From: an uncultured Bacteroidales bacterium
GTDB taxonomy: Bacteria > Bacteroidota > Bacteroidia > Bacteroidales > Bacteroidaceae
NCBI GenBank assembly: GCA_902771725.1
Contig: CACXXT010000014.1
Coordinates: 1 to 64,000 of the forward strand
Reading direction: 5' to 3'
DNA length: 64,000 nt
This document shows positions 1-7,658 of this stretch, one piece after another. The notes below the pieces were generated by a model. The model did not search any database. It saw only the letters and a list, made by a program, of their open reading frames with translations, and was not told the origin of the DNA. Numbering within the stretch: position 1 is the stretch's first letter; each line of letters opens with the position of its first letter. The position numbers and the translations under genes were made by a program.

Positions 1-462
1 CGCCTTTACCCCGATGCCGAACTGAACGTGAAGCTCTACTCCAACGAGATGGCCGATCAATATCAGGAAACACAGCGCACGCGCGACCTCGTCATGATAG
101 GTTGCCTAGCCTCGCTGCTCATCACCCTCATCGGACTCATCGGCTATGTCCGCGACGAGGTGCAGCGCCGCTCACGCGAGCTGGCCATCCGCAAGGTAGT
201 TGGCGCTACTGAAGGAGAAGTGCAGTTGCTGTTTGCCCGCAGTATCGCCATCATTGCCCTGCCCTCCATCGCCCTCGGCATAGTCTTGGGCTGGTATCTG
301 AGCACGCTGCTGATGCAGCAGTTCGCCTACAAGGTGCCGCTCCTGTGGTACGTCTTCGCCGCCGACGCCCTCGCTGTCATCCTCATCATCGCTGCCGTCG
401 TCTTCATCCAGACAAGGCGTGTGGCCAATGATAATCCAGTGGAGTATTTGAAGAAGGAATAA
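1..462 (+). CDS. ABC transporter permease, MacB/FtsX type (3' part only)
   Basis: The reading frame is open from the first base, so this is the C-terminal part of a longer gene that begins outside the window. The visible residues hold three hydrophobic segments (around LVMIGCLASLLITL, SIAIIALPSIALGIVLG and the last 35 residues). The conserved cytoplasmic stretch RRSRELAIRKVVGA between the first two is diagnostic of FtsX/MacB-fold permeases that work with a LolD/MacB-type ATPase. The matching ATPase follows 190 bp downstream, and TolC and a membrane-fusion protein are nearby. The likely role is the inner-membrane part of a tripartite efflux or peptide/lipid export pump; the substrate cannot be read from sequence. 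Confidence 0.9.
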   Translation, partial: RLYPDAELNVKLYSNEMADQYQETQRTRDLVMIGCLASLLITLIGLIGYVRDEVQRRSRELAIRKVVGATEGEVQLLFARSIAIIALPSIALGIVLGWYLSTLLMQQFAYKVPLLWYVFAADALAVILIIAAVVFIQTRRVANDNPVEYLKKE

Positions 463-465
463 AAG

Positions 466-512
466 ACCCCCTCAAAGACCCCCTCCCCGCTCCCCCTTCA
501 GGGGGAGAGTGG
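466..512. repeat. C-rich hairpin element, intergenic
   Basis: Directly after the permease stop is a run of CCCCCTC blocks and a perfect hairpin: CTCCCCC at 490-496, loop TTCA, GGGGGAG at 501-507. Its sequence style matches the elements at 607-643, 3671-3715 and 3810-3845. It has no U-run, so it does not look like an intrinsic terminator. Confidence 0.6.
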
Positions 513-606
513 TCACCTTTCAAAAGTTGCATATTTCAATGAACCATAATAATCTTTAACCCCATAAACAATGACCCTGTATCCTCTGCCGCTCGAATAC
601 ATTCTA

Positions 607-643
607 CTCCCCTCCCTACAAGGGAGGGGCAGGGGGTGGGTCT
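607..643. repeat. C-rich hairpin element just upstream of the ABC ATPase
   Basis: A perfect 9-bp stem (CCCCTCCCT at 609-617, AGGGAGGGG at 621-629) with a 3-nt loop is followed by AGGGGGTGGGTC. It ends about 10 nt before the ATPase start codon at 653, so in mRNA it would occupy the 5' leader and could affect translation or transcript stability. It belongs with the other C-rich hairpins in this efflux locus. Confidence 0.6.
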
Positions 644-652
644 TCTACTATT

Positions 653-1327
653 ATGATCAAACTCAAGAACATCAAGAAGGTCTTCCGCACAGATATGGTG
701 GAGACCACTGCCCTCGGGGGCATCAACATGGAAGTGAAGGACGGCGAGTTCGTCGCCATCATGGGTCCTTCGGGCTGCGGCAAATCGACGCTGCTGAACA
801 TCTTAGGTCTGCTGGACAACCCCACGGAGGGCGAGTACTGGCTGGATAATGTCGAGGTCGGTAAGTTGAAGGAACGCCAGCGCACGCTGACGCGCCGCGG
901 ACAGATCGGTTTCGTCTTCCAGTCGTTCAACCTCATCGACGAACTCACCGTGGAGCAGAACATCGAGCTGCCGCTGAAGTACCTCGGTGTGCCTGCTGCC
1001 GAACGCAAGGAACGTGTGGAGGAGATCATGCGCCGCATGGCCATCAGCCATCGCGCCCAGCACTATCCCCAACAGCTCTCGGGCGGTCAGCAGCAACGCG
1101 TGGCCATCGCCCGTGCCGTGGTCGTCAAGCCGAAGCTCGTCCTCGCCGATGAGCCCACGGGAAACCTGGACTCGAAGAACGGTAAGGAAGTCATGGATCT
1201 GCTCACGCAGTTGAATGCCGAGGGCACCACCGTCGTCATGGTCACCCACTCCCAACACGATGCCTCCTTCGCCACCCGCACCATCAACTTGCTCGATGGT
1301 ATGGTGGTGGAGAAGACACAGCTGTAA
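653..1327 (+). CDS. ABC transporter ATP-binding protein, LolD/MacB type
   Basis: This 224-residue ATPase energises the adjacent FtsX-type permease at the cytoplasmic face of the inner membrane. Motifs are complete: Walker A GPSGCGKST (residues 38-46), Q-loop FVFQSFNL, signature LSGGQQQR (142-149), Walker B LVLADEPTG (162-170), and switch His in VTHS (about 199). The length is usual for stand-alone LolD-like subunits. The ATG at 653 was chosen because the family N-terminus (MIKLKNIKKVF) starts there. A C-rich hairpin sits in its leader. It is convergent with the histidine kinase gene, with a hairpin terminator between them. The transported substrate is unknown. Confidence 0.93.
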   Translation: MIKLKNIKKVFRTDMVETTALGGINMEVKDGEFVAIMGPSGCGKSTLLNILGLLDNPTEGEYWLDNVEVGKLKERQRTLTRRGQIGFVFQSFNLIDELTVEQNIELPLKYLGVPAAERKERVEEIMRRMAISHRAQHYPQQLSGGQQQRVAIARAVVVKPKLVLADEPTGNLDSKNGKEVMDLLTQLNAEGTTVVMVTHSQHDASFATRTINLLDGMVVEKTQL

Positions 1328-1372
1328 CCTTTATAAAACATATTACCTGCTTCATCATGCTTTGATGAAGTA

Positions 1373-1404
1373 CTGGGCGGCAGTCCGTGAGGATAGCCGC
1401 CCAG
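1373..1404. terminator. Hairpin between convergent genes, probable bidirectional terminator
   Basis: A perfect 9-bp GC-rich stem (CTGGGCGGC and GCCGCCCAG) with a 14-nt loop lies between the ATPase stop (1327) and the end of the kinase gene (1418). A second small hairpin (TTCATCA/TGATGAA) lies just upstream. Neither strand shows a strong T-run, so factor-independent activity is only probable. Confidence 0.55.
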
Positions 1405-1417
1405 AGTTATATAACAA

Positions 1418-2263
1418 TCATGAGAGTGTCAGCTTGAAGGTCACGGTGTAGCCCGTCTCTGGTTGCTCCATGAGTTCGAGGTCGCCGCCTTGGCGCATCA
1501 AAATCTGTCGGGAGAGGGCGAGGCCGATGCCAGTACCCTCATGCTTGGTAGTGAAGAAGGGGATGAAAATGCTGTCGCGGTCAGAGGCGGGGATGGGGGA
1601 GCCATTGTTGGAGATGAAGAGGTCTGGGTGAGAGTCCACCTTAATCCTTGTAGCTCCGGCCTCCATGGCATTCTTCACCAGATTCATCACTACTTGCTGA
1701 AGGAGAATAGGGTCTGTGTGCACCACGATACCTTCCATCCCTTCGATTTCCCAGGTCAGTTGCGGATAGAGGCGTCTGACTTCTGCAAAGAAGTCATCGA
1801 GGTGCACATCCTCTGGCTTGGGCTGTTGGAGTTGTGCCAGTTTGCGATAGCTCTCTACGAAGGTTGTCAGTCGGGTGGCGGTGGCGTGGATGCTGCGTAT
1901 GCCTGCTTCGAGGGGCGTTCCCAAGACATCTTCTCGCCGGAGCAAGCTTTGGCTGATGCTGGCGATGGGCGCTGTGGAGTTCATGATTTCGTGTGTCAGC
2001 ACGCGTGTCAGCCGTTGCCAGGACTCTACCTCGCTCTGGTTCACCTGCTGATGGATGATCTCGCCCAGGTCGTTCAGCGTCTCCTGTAGTGCCCGTTCGC
2101 CGCTGGTCAGTCCACGTGTGGCCAGACGGAAGGACCAGTCGTGATTGCGAATGGCTTCGCGCATCAGATGGGCACGACGGCGCAGGGAGCGCTGGTGGCG
2201 GAAGAAGAGCATCACCGCTAATATTATACATAATGCTATTATGATGAGTAGGATGATTTTCAT
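1418..2263 (-). CDS. Sensor histidine kinase with one membrane helix and no periplasmic sensor
   Basis: The 281-residue protein has one N-terminal membrane helix (about 3-21), a short linker, the dimerisation/phosphoacceptor helix with LTHEIMN (His91), N-box NLVKNAMEA, and an ATPase lid with FFTTKHEGTGIGLAL. It is therefore a complete HisKA/HATPase_c kinase. There is no obvious periplasmic or PAS domain, so it probably senses the membrane or a partner protein. Its start codon overlaps the stop of the upstream regulator gene (ATGA), so the pair is translationally coupled. The neighbouring efflux genes point to control of that pump. Confidence 0.93.
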   Translation of the reverse strand: MKIILLIIIALCIILAVMLFFRHQRSLRRRAHLMREAIRNHDWSFRLATRGLTSGERALQETLNDLGEIIHQQVNQSEVESWQRLTRVLTHEIMNSTAPIASISQSLLRREDVLGTPLEAGIRSIHATATRLTTFVESYRKLAQLQQPKPEDVHLDDFFAEVRRLYPQLTWEIEGMEGIVVHTDPILLQQVVMNLVKNAMEAGATRIKVDSHPDLFISNNGSPIPASDRDSIFIPFFTTKHEGTGIGLALSRQILMRQGGDLELMEQPETGYTVTFKLTLS

Positions 2264-2778
2264 TTACGATTAAGTTTGTTGTATAGCGTCTGGCGTGTTA
2301 CCCCCAACATTCGTGCCGCCACGGTTAGGTTGCCGTCGGCGCGGTCCACAGCCCTGCGTATGTGCTCCATCTCCACCTGGTCCAGCGGTGCCAGCTGCTG
2401 TTCCGCCTCGAGGACGTTGAGGAGTTTGGAGCTGAGTTCGTCGTTGTCCCAGGGTTTGGTGATGAAGTCGGCAGCACCACTCTTCAGGGCTCGCACGGCC
2501 AGGGGCACGTCGCCATAGGCTGTGAGCATGACCACGGGCACGTCGGGGTGCGTCTGGCGCAGCACCTGCAGCCAGTGCATCCCTTCCCGTCCGGAGTTGG
2601 CCCCGAGCGAGAAGTTCATGTCCATCAGCACGATGTCCACTGGCTCGGCTGCCATCGTCCGAAGGATTTCATCGGGTTTGCTGAGTGTGAGGATGTGTTC
2701 GAAGCTGCCGGCGAGTGCATACTGCATGGCGGTGAGTATGGCAGGGTTGTCGTCGCAGACGAGTATGGTGCGTTTCAT
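2260..2778 (-). CDS. Response regulator: receiver plus Fis-type HTH, no AAA+ domain
   Basis: The ATG at 2778 gives 172 residues beginning MKRTILVCDDNP. The receiver domain has the acidic pair DD (9-10), phospho-acceptor Asp53 in IVLMDMN, and Lys in ITKPWDN. It is followed directly by a C-terminal Fis-like HTH (GNLTVAARMLGVTRQTLYNKL). This is the RegA/PrrA/ActR layout. NtrC-type regulators beside such kinases in Bacteroidetes usually carry a central sigma-54 AAA+ domain, and here none fits between the two parts. The longer TTG-started frame to 2805 was rejected because it would run into the -7 promoter box. The gene is the first of an operon with the kinase and is divergent from tolC. Confidence 0.92.
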   Translation of the reverse strand: MKRTILVCDDNPAILTAMQYALAGSFEHILTLSKPDEILRTMAAEPVDIVLMDMNFSLGANSGREGMHWLQVLRQTHPDVPVVMLTAYGDVPLAVRALKSGAADFITKPWDNDELSSKLLNVLEAEQQLAPLDQVEMEHIRRAVDRADGNLTVAARMLGVTRQTLYNKLNRK

Positions 2779-2802
2779 TGGCTTGGGCGTTGTTTGTTGG
2801 TG

Positions 2803-2810
2803 CAAAGATA
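2803..2810 (-). promoter_or_regulatory. -7 box (TATCTTTG) for the regulator-kinase operon
   Basis: The minus strand reads TATCTTTG, matching the Bacteroidetes TAnnTTTG -7 element. It lies about 25 nt upstream of the regulator ATG, giving a leader of roughly 15-20 nt. Confidence 0.7.
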
Positions 2811-2950
2811 GCTATAATTTCCGATTGAACAATTTATGATTGGACAATTTAACGTTCGCCTGCGTTGAAAACGTAAAAGAATTAGACGTTTTTCGCTTGT
2901 GGGGTGCAGTTTCCGTGGTTGCAGCGTTGGTGGTAATGGAAATAAAGCAG

Positions 2951-2958
2951 TACTTTTG
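2951..2958 (+). promoter_or_regulatory. -7 box (TACTTTTG) for tolC-hlyD
   Basis: The sequence matches TAnnTTTG and lies 24 nt upstream of the chosen TolC ATG at 2983. It is divergent from the regulator promoter, so the region between is the likely binding site for that regulator. Confidence 0.65.
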
Positions 2959-2982
2959 TGGCCGAGAAAAACAAATTACGTC

Positions 2983-4407
2983 ATGTCACACTCACATCTC
3001 TTTCTTCTGAAACACGCGGTTGAAGGCTTCGTCCTCTTCAGCGTCCTCTTCCTGGCTTCGGGCTCGTCGGCTTTTGCTCAGGCGCTGAGCGTCTGGGACT
3101 GCATTCACTATGCCCTGGCCCACAGCCACGACCTTCGTCAACGCGAGCTTACGTTGGACAACGCCGAAGCCAGCCGCCTGCAGGCCGTCGGTGCGTTTCT
3201 GCCGAGCGTCAGTGCCAGTTCTGGCGTGCAATGGAACTTCGGTCGTGCCATCGACCCGGAAACGAACACGTACACGAGCGTGAGTACCTTCAACAATGGT
3301 TATGGACTCTCGGCCTCGTTGCCCGTCTTCGACGGGATGAGCAGGGTGCATGGGCTACGGGCAGCTCGTGCGGATGTGCTCATGCAGAAGAACGCGCTGC
3401 AGGCGAGCCGCGACCAGGTGGCACTGGACACGTACCAGGCCTTCACGAATGTAATCTATTATCAGGAGACCGTGCGACTGGCGACGGAGAAGCTGCATGA
3501 GAGCGAGCTGCTGCTAAGTCAGACGGAAGTGATGGAGGAAGAGGGTCTGAAGAGTCCAGCTGACGTGGCGCAGATGCGAGCACAGGTGGAGACTGACAAG
3601 CTGACATTGACACGTCAGGAGAACCTGCAGGAGAGCGGTATGCTGAAGCTGAAGGAGGTGATGGGGGGAAGCCTCACCCCCAACCCCTCTCCGAAAGGCG
3701 AGGGGAGCGAAGGGGGAAGGGACGGTTGCCTCTCGGGTGACGAGGGGATTGCAGCAGATCTTGTTTTGGACGCTGCTTCGCTGTCCGATACCATCTCCAT
3801 GCGCCAGCCACTCCCCTCCCCAACGGGCGGGGGCGGGGGTGGGGCTTTGTTGCTCCAATCCTTCTACTCTCTCGAGGCCGCACGCCACACTCTCGGTGTT
3901 GCGCGTTCCGCCTTCTACCCCACCATCTACCTGAATGCCGGCGTCAACACTTCCTACTACCGCAATCTCAACGCCCCAGGCACCACGGGCTACGGGCGTC
4001 AGCTGAAGAATAACCTGGGCGAGTACGTGTCGGTCAGCCTGAGCATCCCCCTCTTCAACCGTCTAGGCAATATCGCCTCCCTGCGCCGCGCCAAGAACAA
4101 TGTGCGCATCGCCGAGGAACAGTATGCGGCCCGGAGAACGGAACTTGAGGTGCTGCGCCAGCAGGCACACTTGGACGTCAGAGCCTGCCGTCAGGAATGC
4201 GAGCAGGGCGAGGCTAAGGTGGCAGCGGACAGTCTTGCCTACGCACTGGTGCGCCAGCAATATACCGAGGGCCTGGCCTCGCCCATCGATCTCCAGGCTT
4301 CATCCGCCGCGCTCCTCCAAAGCCGCGCCGCACTGCTGCAAAGTCAGTTGCTGACGGGCGTGAAAGCAATGCTGGTGCGCTATTATGAAAACGAATTAAC
4401 GTATTAA
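2983..4407 (+). CDS. TolC-family outer-membrane efflux protein
   Basis: The 474-residue product starts with a signal peptide (hydrophobic core about 16-27, cut after SSAFA) and then shows the TolC helix pattern: SVWDCIHYALAHSHDLRQRELTLDNAEASRLQAVGAFLP at the N-terminal repeat and SFYSLEAARHTLGVARSAFYP at the second. It forms the outer-membrane channel and periplasmic tunnel of the pump whose ATPase and permease lie upstream. Residues about 228-288, between the two repeats, are an odd low-complexity block rich in P, G and S. It is encoded by two C-rich hairpin elements in opposite orientation and looks like inserted DNA translated in frame. An upstream ATG-less extension to 2899 was discarded because it overlaps the promoter. 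Confidence 0.92.
   Translation: MSHSHLFLLKHAVEGFVLFSVLFLASGSSAFAQALSVWDCIHYALAHSHDLRQRELTLDNAEASRLQAVGAFLPSVSASSGVQWNFGRAIDPETNTYTSVSTFNNGYGLSASLPVFDGMSRVHGLRAARADVLMQKNALQASRDQVALDTYQAFTNVIYYQETVRLATEKLHESELLLSQTEVMEEEGLKSPADVAQMRAQVETDKLTLTRQENLQESGMLKLKEVMGGSLTPNPSPKGEGSEGGRDGCLSGDEGIAADLVLDAASLSDTISMRQPLPSPTGGGGGGALLLQSFYSLEAARHTLGVARSAFYPTIYLNAGVNTSYYRNLNAPGTTGYGRQLKNNLGEYVSVSLSIPLFNRLGNIASLRRAKNNVRIAEEQYAARRTELEVLRQQAHLDVRACRQECEQGEAKVAADSLAYALVRQQYTEGLASPIDLQASSAALLQSRAALLQSQLLTGVKAMLVRYYENELTY
3671..3715. repeat. C-rich hairpin element inside tolC
   Basis: The stem CCCCTCTCC (3684-3692) pairs with GGCGAGGGG (3697-3705) with one mismatch and loop GAAA. It is flanked by CTCACCCCCAA on the left and GAGCGAAGGGGG on the right. 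It is translated in frame as a P/G/S-rich peptide (LTPNPSPKGEGS). Confidence 0.65.
3810..3845. repeat. Second C-rich hairpin inside tolC, inverted relative to the first
   Basis: CCCCTCCCC, a short loop, then GGGCGGGG and GGGGGTGGGG are roughly the reverse complement in style of the copy at 3671-3715. They lie 95 bp downstream in the same reading frame (LPSPTGGGGGGA). Confidence 0.55.
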
Positions 4408-4415
4408 TAAGCATT

Positions 4416-5666
4416 ATGGATAAACTCATCGAACAGAAGAAAGGCTTGCAGCGCAAGCATCTGCCGTACATTGTCGGGGGCTTTTTCGTCCTCCTCATCC
4501 TTGTCTGGGTAGTCTTCGGCAACCACCGTTCCACCATGCGTGTCAGCGCGGACAATCTCACCATCAGCCAGGTCTTGCAGTCGGAATTCAAAGACTATGT
4601 GCGCCTGTCCGGGCAGGTGGTTCCCATTCAGGTGGTTCAGCTCTCGCCGGAGGAGGGTGGCATTGTCACAGAGCGCGTGGCCGAAGAGGGAGCCATGGTC
4701 AAGAAGGGGGAGGTCATCATCCGGCTGCGCAACTCAAACCTCGACCTGCAGATTCTCAACGCCGAGGCAGAGCTGGCCGAGAAACAAAACCTGCTGCGCA
4801 ATACGCAGGTGGCCATGCAGCAGGATCGCCTCAGCAACCAACTGGAACAAGCCCAACTGGCCATGGACACCGAGCGCAAACTGCGCAGCTACCAGCAGCA
4901 GCAGCGACTCTACGGCGAGAAGCTCGTCAGCCGCGAGAACTATCTCCAGGCGGAGGAGGACTACCGTCTGGCCCAGCGCAAGCAGGCGCTCATCAGCCAG
5001 CGTCTGCAGCAGGACAGCATCTACCGCAGCGTGCAGATGGACCAGATGGAGGACAACCTGGCGAACATGCGGACGAACGTAGTCCTCGTGCGCGAGCGCA
5101 AGAATAAATTAGAAGTGCGAGCACCTATCGATGGCGAACTGGGACTGCTGGACGTGGAACTCGGCCAGAGCGTAGCTTCCGGTCAGAAGATAGGGCAGAT
5201 CAACGACCTGAGCGACTACAAGATCGAGGCTCAGGTGGACGAGCACTACATCGACCGTGTGAAGACCGGACTCACCGCTTCTTTCGCACGAGGCGAGGAG
5301 ACCTACACGATGAGCCTGCGCAAGGTCTATCCTGAAGTGCGGCAGGGCAAGTTCCGCACCGACTTCGTCTTTCATGGAGCGCGTCCGGAGAACATCCGCA
5401 GCGGTCAGACCTACTACCTCAATCTGGAACTCGGGCAGCCGGAACAGGCGGTGCTCATCCCCCGCGGCACCTTCTTCCAGACCACTGGCGGCACCTGGAT
5501 TTACGTGCTCTCGGCCGACGGCCGGACGGCCTTCCGCCGCTCCATCCGTATCGGACGTCAGAATCCGCAGTACTACGAGGTTCTCGAGGGACTGGAGGCA
5601 GGCGAGCGCGTGATTACCAGCGGCTACGAAGGTTTCGGAGACAACGAGCGGCTGGAAATCCGATAA
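4416..5666 (+). CDS. HlyD/AcrA-type membrane-fusion protein of the efflux pump
   Basis: The 416-residue protein has one N-terminal membrane helix (about 17-35), then a split barrel-sandwich half (VVQLSPEEGGIVTERVAEEGAMVKKGEVIIRL). A long helical hairpin (about 105-215, rich in Q, L, A and E) follows, then the second lipoyl-like half (LEVRAPIDGELGLLDVELGQSVASGQKIGQI) and a beta-barrel/C-terminal domain. It bridges the inner-membrane ABC permease and TolC in the periplasm. It starts 8 bp after the tolC stop, so the two are one operon, and a good intrinsic terminator follows. Confidence 0.92.
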   Translation: MDKLIEQKKGLQRKHLPYIVGGFFVLLILVWVVFGNHRSTMRVSADNLTISQVLQSEFKDYVRLSGQVVPIQVVQLSPEEGGIVTERVAEEGAMVKKGEVIIRLRNSNLDLQILNAEAELAEKQNLLRNTQVAMQQDRLSNQLEQAQLAMDTERKLRSYQQQQRLYGEKLVSRENYLQAEEDYRLAQRKQALISQRLQQDSIYRSVQMDQMEDNLANMRTNVVLVRERKNKLEVRAPIDGELGLLDVELGQSVASGQKIGQINDLSDYKIEAQVDEHYIDRVKTGLTASFARGEETYTMSLRKVYPEVRQGKFRTDFVFHGARPENIRSGQTYYLNLELGQPEQAVLIPRGTFFQTTGGTWIYVLSADGRTAFRRSIRIGRQNPQYYEVLEGLEAGERVITSGYEGFGDNERLEIR

Positions 5667-5674
5667 CAGAAAAT

Positions 5675-5716
5675 GCGCATCTGCTGCGTTCTATGGTGAC
5701 AGGTGCGCTCTTTTTC
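5675..5716 (+). terminator. Intrinsic terminator after the efflux operon
   Basis: GCGCATCTG (5675-5683) pairs with CAGGTGCGC (5700-5708) with one mismatch and is followed by TCTTTTTC. The layout is that of a rho-independent terminator on the plus strand. Confidence 0.65.
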
Positions 5717-5757
5717 AAGTTAAAAAATGTTTTTTTGATGACTCTCCCGATTGAATG

Positions 5758-7647
5758 TTATTCGCCTTTGCGGAAGAGGTGGGTGAAGTGGCGGTTGTAG
5801 AGTTCTGAGAGTCCGGCACGGTTGTCGATGGCATCGCCCACGACAAGCATGGTGGTGAGGGTGAGGTTGTTGTCGTGGACGATGCTGGCGAGGTCCTTGA
5901 GTAGTCCGCGATAGATGCGCTGGTCTGGCCATGTGAGGTGGTAGCATGCGGCTACGGGGGTGTCCTCGGGGTATTCCTGTAGCAGTTCTCGCTGTACGTC
6001 GTCGACGATGGCAGCGCTGAGGAAAATGCACATGGTACTTTGTGAGCGTGCGAGCAGGTGCAGTTTCTCCCGTTCGGGCATTGGAGTACGCCCTTCGCCC
6101 CGGGTGAGTATGATGGTCTGTGTTCGCCCGGGGATGGTGAACTGCGATCGGAGCTCAGCGGCCGCTGCGAGGAAGGAAGAGATTCCGGGTGTGATGTGGT
6201 AGTTCATCTTGTTGGCATCGAAGAATGCCATCTGCTCCTGAATGGCACCGAAGATGCAGGGGTCGCCGGTGTGGAGTCGTACGATGAGGTGACCTAGGTC
6301 GTAGTGCTCCTTCATCAATGCGCACTGTTCCTCGAGCGCCATGTCGGCGGAACTACGGACGAGGGCACCTGGTTTGTGGCATTCGGTGAGCTCCTTGGGA
6401 ACAAGGGATCCGGCATAGAGAATGAGGTCTGCCTGCTCCAGAAATCGGCGCCCACGTACGCTGATGAGGTCTGGGTCGCCGGGTCCTGCACCGACGATTT
6501 CGATGTGCCCTTCTGAGGCGGCGGCGGTGTCGGCGGGAAGAAGAGGGGAAGGGGGGCACTCGGCGGGAGAACCGCCGAGCACGGTGGTGGGAGCGGAAGC
6601 TGGTAGCCTGCGCAGGTGGCGTGGATCGATGGCGACGGCGCATGTCCATAGTTGTCCTTTCTGCTTGTTGACGAGGAGGTATCCCTGGCCTGAAGATAGG
6701 ATGGCTGCCGCCTCGCATACGCTGGGTGTGCCGATGTGGCGTGCTACGGTCAGGCTGGGAGAGGGGACGCTGACGGCAGCCAACTGGTCGGAAGTGTAGA
6801 AGGTGACGGGGAAACCCTCTTCCTCCTGGAGGTATTTCACGACGGGCTCTTCGGCTTTCAGGTCTATGGTGGCGAACTCGCGGATAGCTTTGGTCAACAA
6901 ACGCTGTTTCCAGATTTCACCATAGATTTCGCTGCAGATGATTTTGGCAGGTTCTGCCTGATGCGCGAGTCCTATTCCGATGGAGAGCACCCGTGGAATG
7001 TAAAAGATGGTGGGCAGGTTTGAAAGGTAGTCGTGACTTCGGAAGGATACGACGACCATAGCCTCGTAGTCCTGGGCTAACTCCGGTCGCCACTCGTCTT
7101 CCTCAAAGATGACGACGTGGTCGGGGCATGTGGATTCGAGGAAGTCCGTGCCCTCGTCGCGCACACCGAGTATGAGCGCGACAGGTCTGCGGTTGACGAA
7201 GGCGTATATGACCTTGTTCTCATCGTAGCCCGCCAACTTATACCATCCGAACTGCTGGTCGAGGCAGTCGAGCGCCCAGAGTCCGGCGAGGTCGCTCTGG
7301 GTGGTGATGACGGCTCGGGCCCCGATGTGGTCTGCGAGGGCTTGGGCAAAGCGGTTGGCACCTCCGACGTGTCCGGAGAGAACGGGAATGATGTTGGCAC
7401 CTGTGCTGTCGATACAGATCACGGCAGGGTCTGTGTGCTTGTCCTCCAGGAGTGGAGCAATCGTACGGACACAGATGCCCATTGCTCCGATGAAGATGAA
7501 TGCCCCGAAGTCGTTCCAGCGTTCGGCGACTTCGGCCCGTGTGATGACGGTGGCCCGGAACTCACGTTGAAGGGATGCGAGGATGCGGTTGCTTGCCTCG
7601 GAAATAGGTACGATGGCAACGACAGGGGTATGTAGTTTGATTTGCAT
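5758..7647 (-). CDS. cbiGF: CbiG-CbiF fusion: cobalt-precorrin-5A hydrolase and cobalt-precorrin-4 C11-methyltransferase
   Basis: The ATG at 7647 gives 629 residues. Residues 1 to about 345 are CbiG (FIGAMGICVRTIAPLL, DSTGANIIPVLSGHVGGANRFAQ, IGIGL in the C-terminal part). Residues from about 385 are CbiF/CobM, an SAM-dependent tetrapyrrole methylase (IVGAGPGDPDLISVRG, YAGSLVP, LHTGDPCIFGA). These are successive steps of the anaerobic corrin pathway: C11 methylation, then ring-A lactone opening with loss of acetaldehyde. The linker (about 350-384) is P/S/A-rich and contains a palindromic element at 6557-6582 read as LGGSPAE. The gene is last in the operon, 11 bp after cbiET. Confidence 0.93.
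   Translation of the reverse strand: MQIKLHTPVVAIVPISEASNRILASLQREFRATVITRAEVAERWNDFGAFIFIGAMGICVRTIAPLLEDKHTDPAVICIDSTGANIIPVLSGHVGGANRFAQALADHIGARAVITTQSDLAGLWALDCLDQQFGWYKLAGYDENKVIYAFVNRRPVALILGVRDEGTDFLESTCPDHVVIFEEDEWRPELAQDYEAMVVVSFRSHDYLSNLPTIFYIPRVLSIGIGLAHQAEPAKIICSEIYGEIWKQRLLTKAIREFATIDLKAEEPVVKYLQEEEGFPVTFYTSDQLAAVSVPSPSLTVARHIGTPSVCEAAAILSSGQGYLLVNKQKGQLWTCAVAIDPRHLRRLPASAPTTVLGGSPAECPPSPLLPADTAAASEGHIEIVGAGPGDPDLISVRGRRFLEQADLILYAGSLVPKELTECHKPGALVRSSADMALEEQCALMKEHYDLGHLIVRLHTGDPCIFGAIQEQMAFFDANKMNYHITPGISSFLAAAAELRSQFTIPGRTQTIILTRGEGRTPMPEREKLHLLARSQSTMCIFLSAAIVDDVQRELLQEYPEDTPVAACYHLTWPDQRIYRGLLKDLASIVHDNNLTLTTMLVVGDAIDNRAGLSELYNRHFTHLFRKGE
6557..6582. repeat. Palindromic element in the CbiG-CbiF linker
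   Basis: CTCGGCGG (6559-6566), 5-nt loop GAGAA, then CCGCCGAG form a perfect 8-bp hairpin next to a purine-rich tract. Almost the same hairpin occurs in opposite orientation inside the GH31 gene at 48898-48918. The translated peptides are LGGSPAE and LGGFPAE. Confidence 0.75.
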
Positions 7648-7658
7648 GAGGCTATGAT

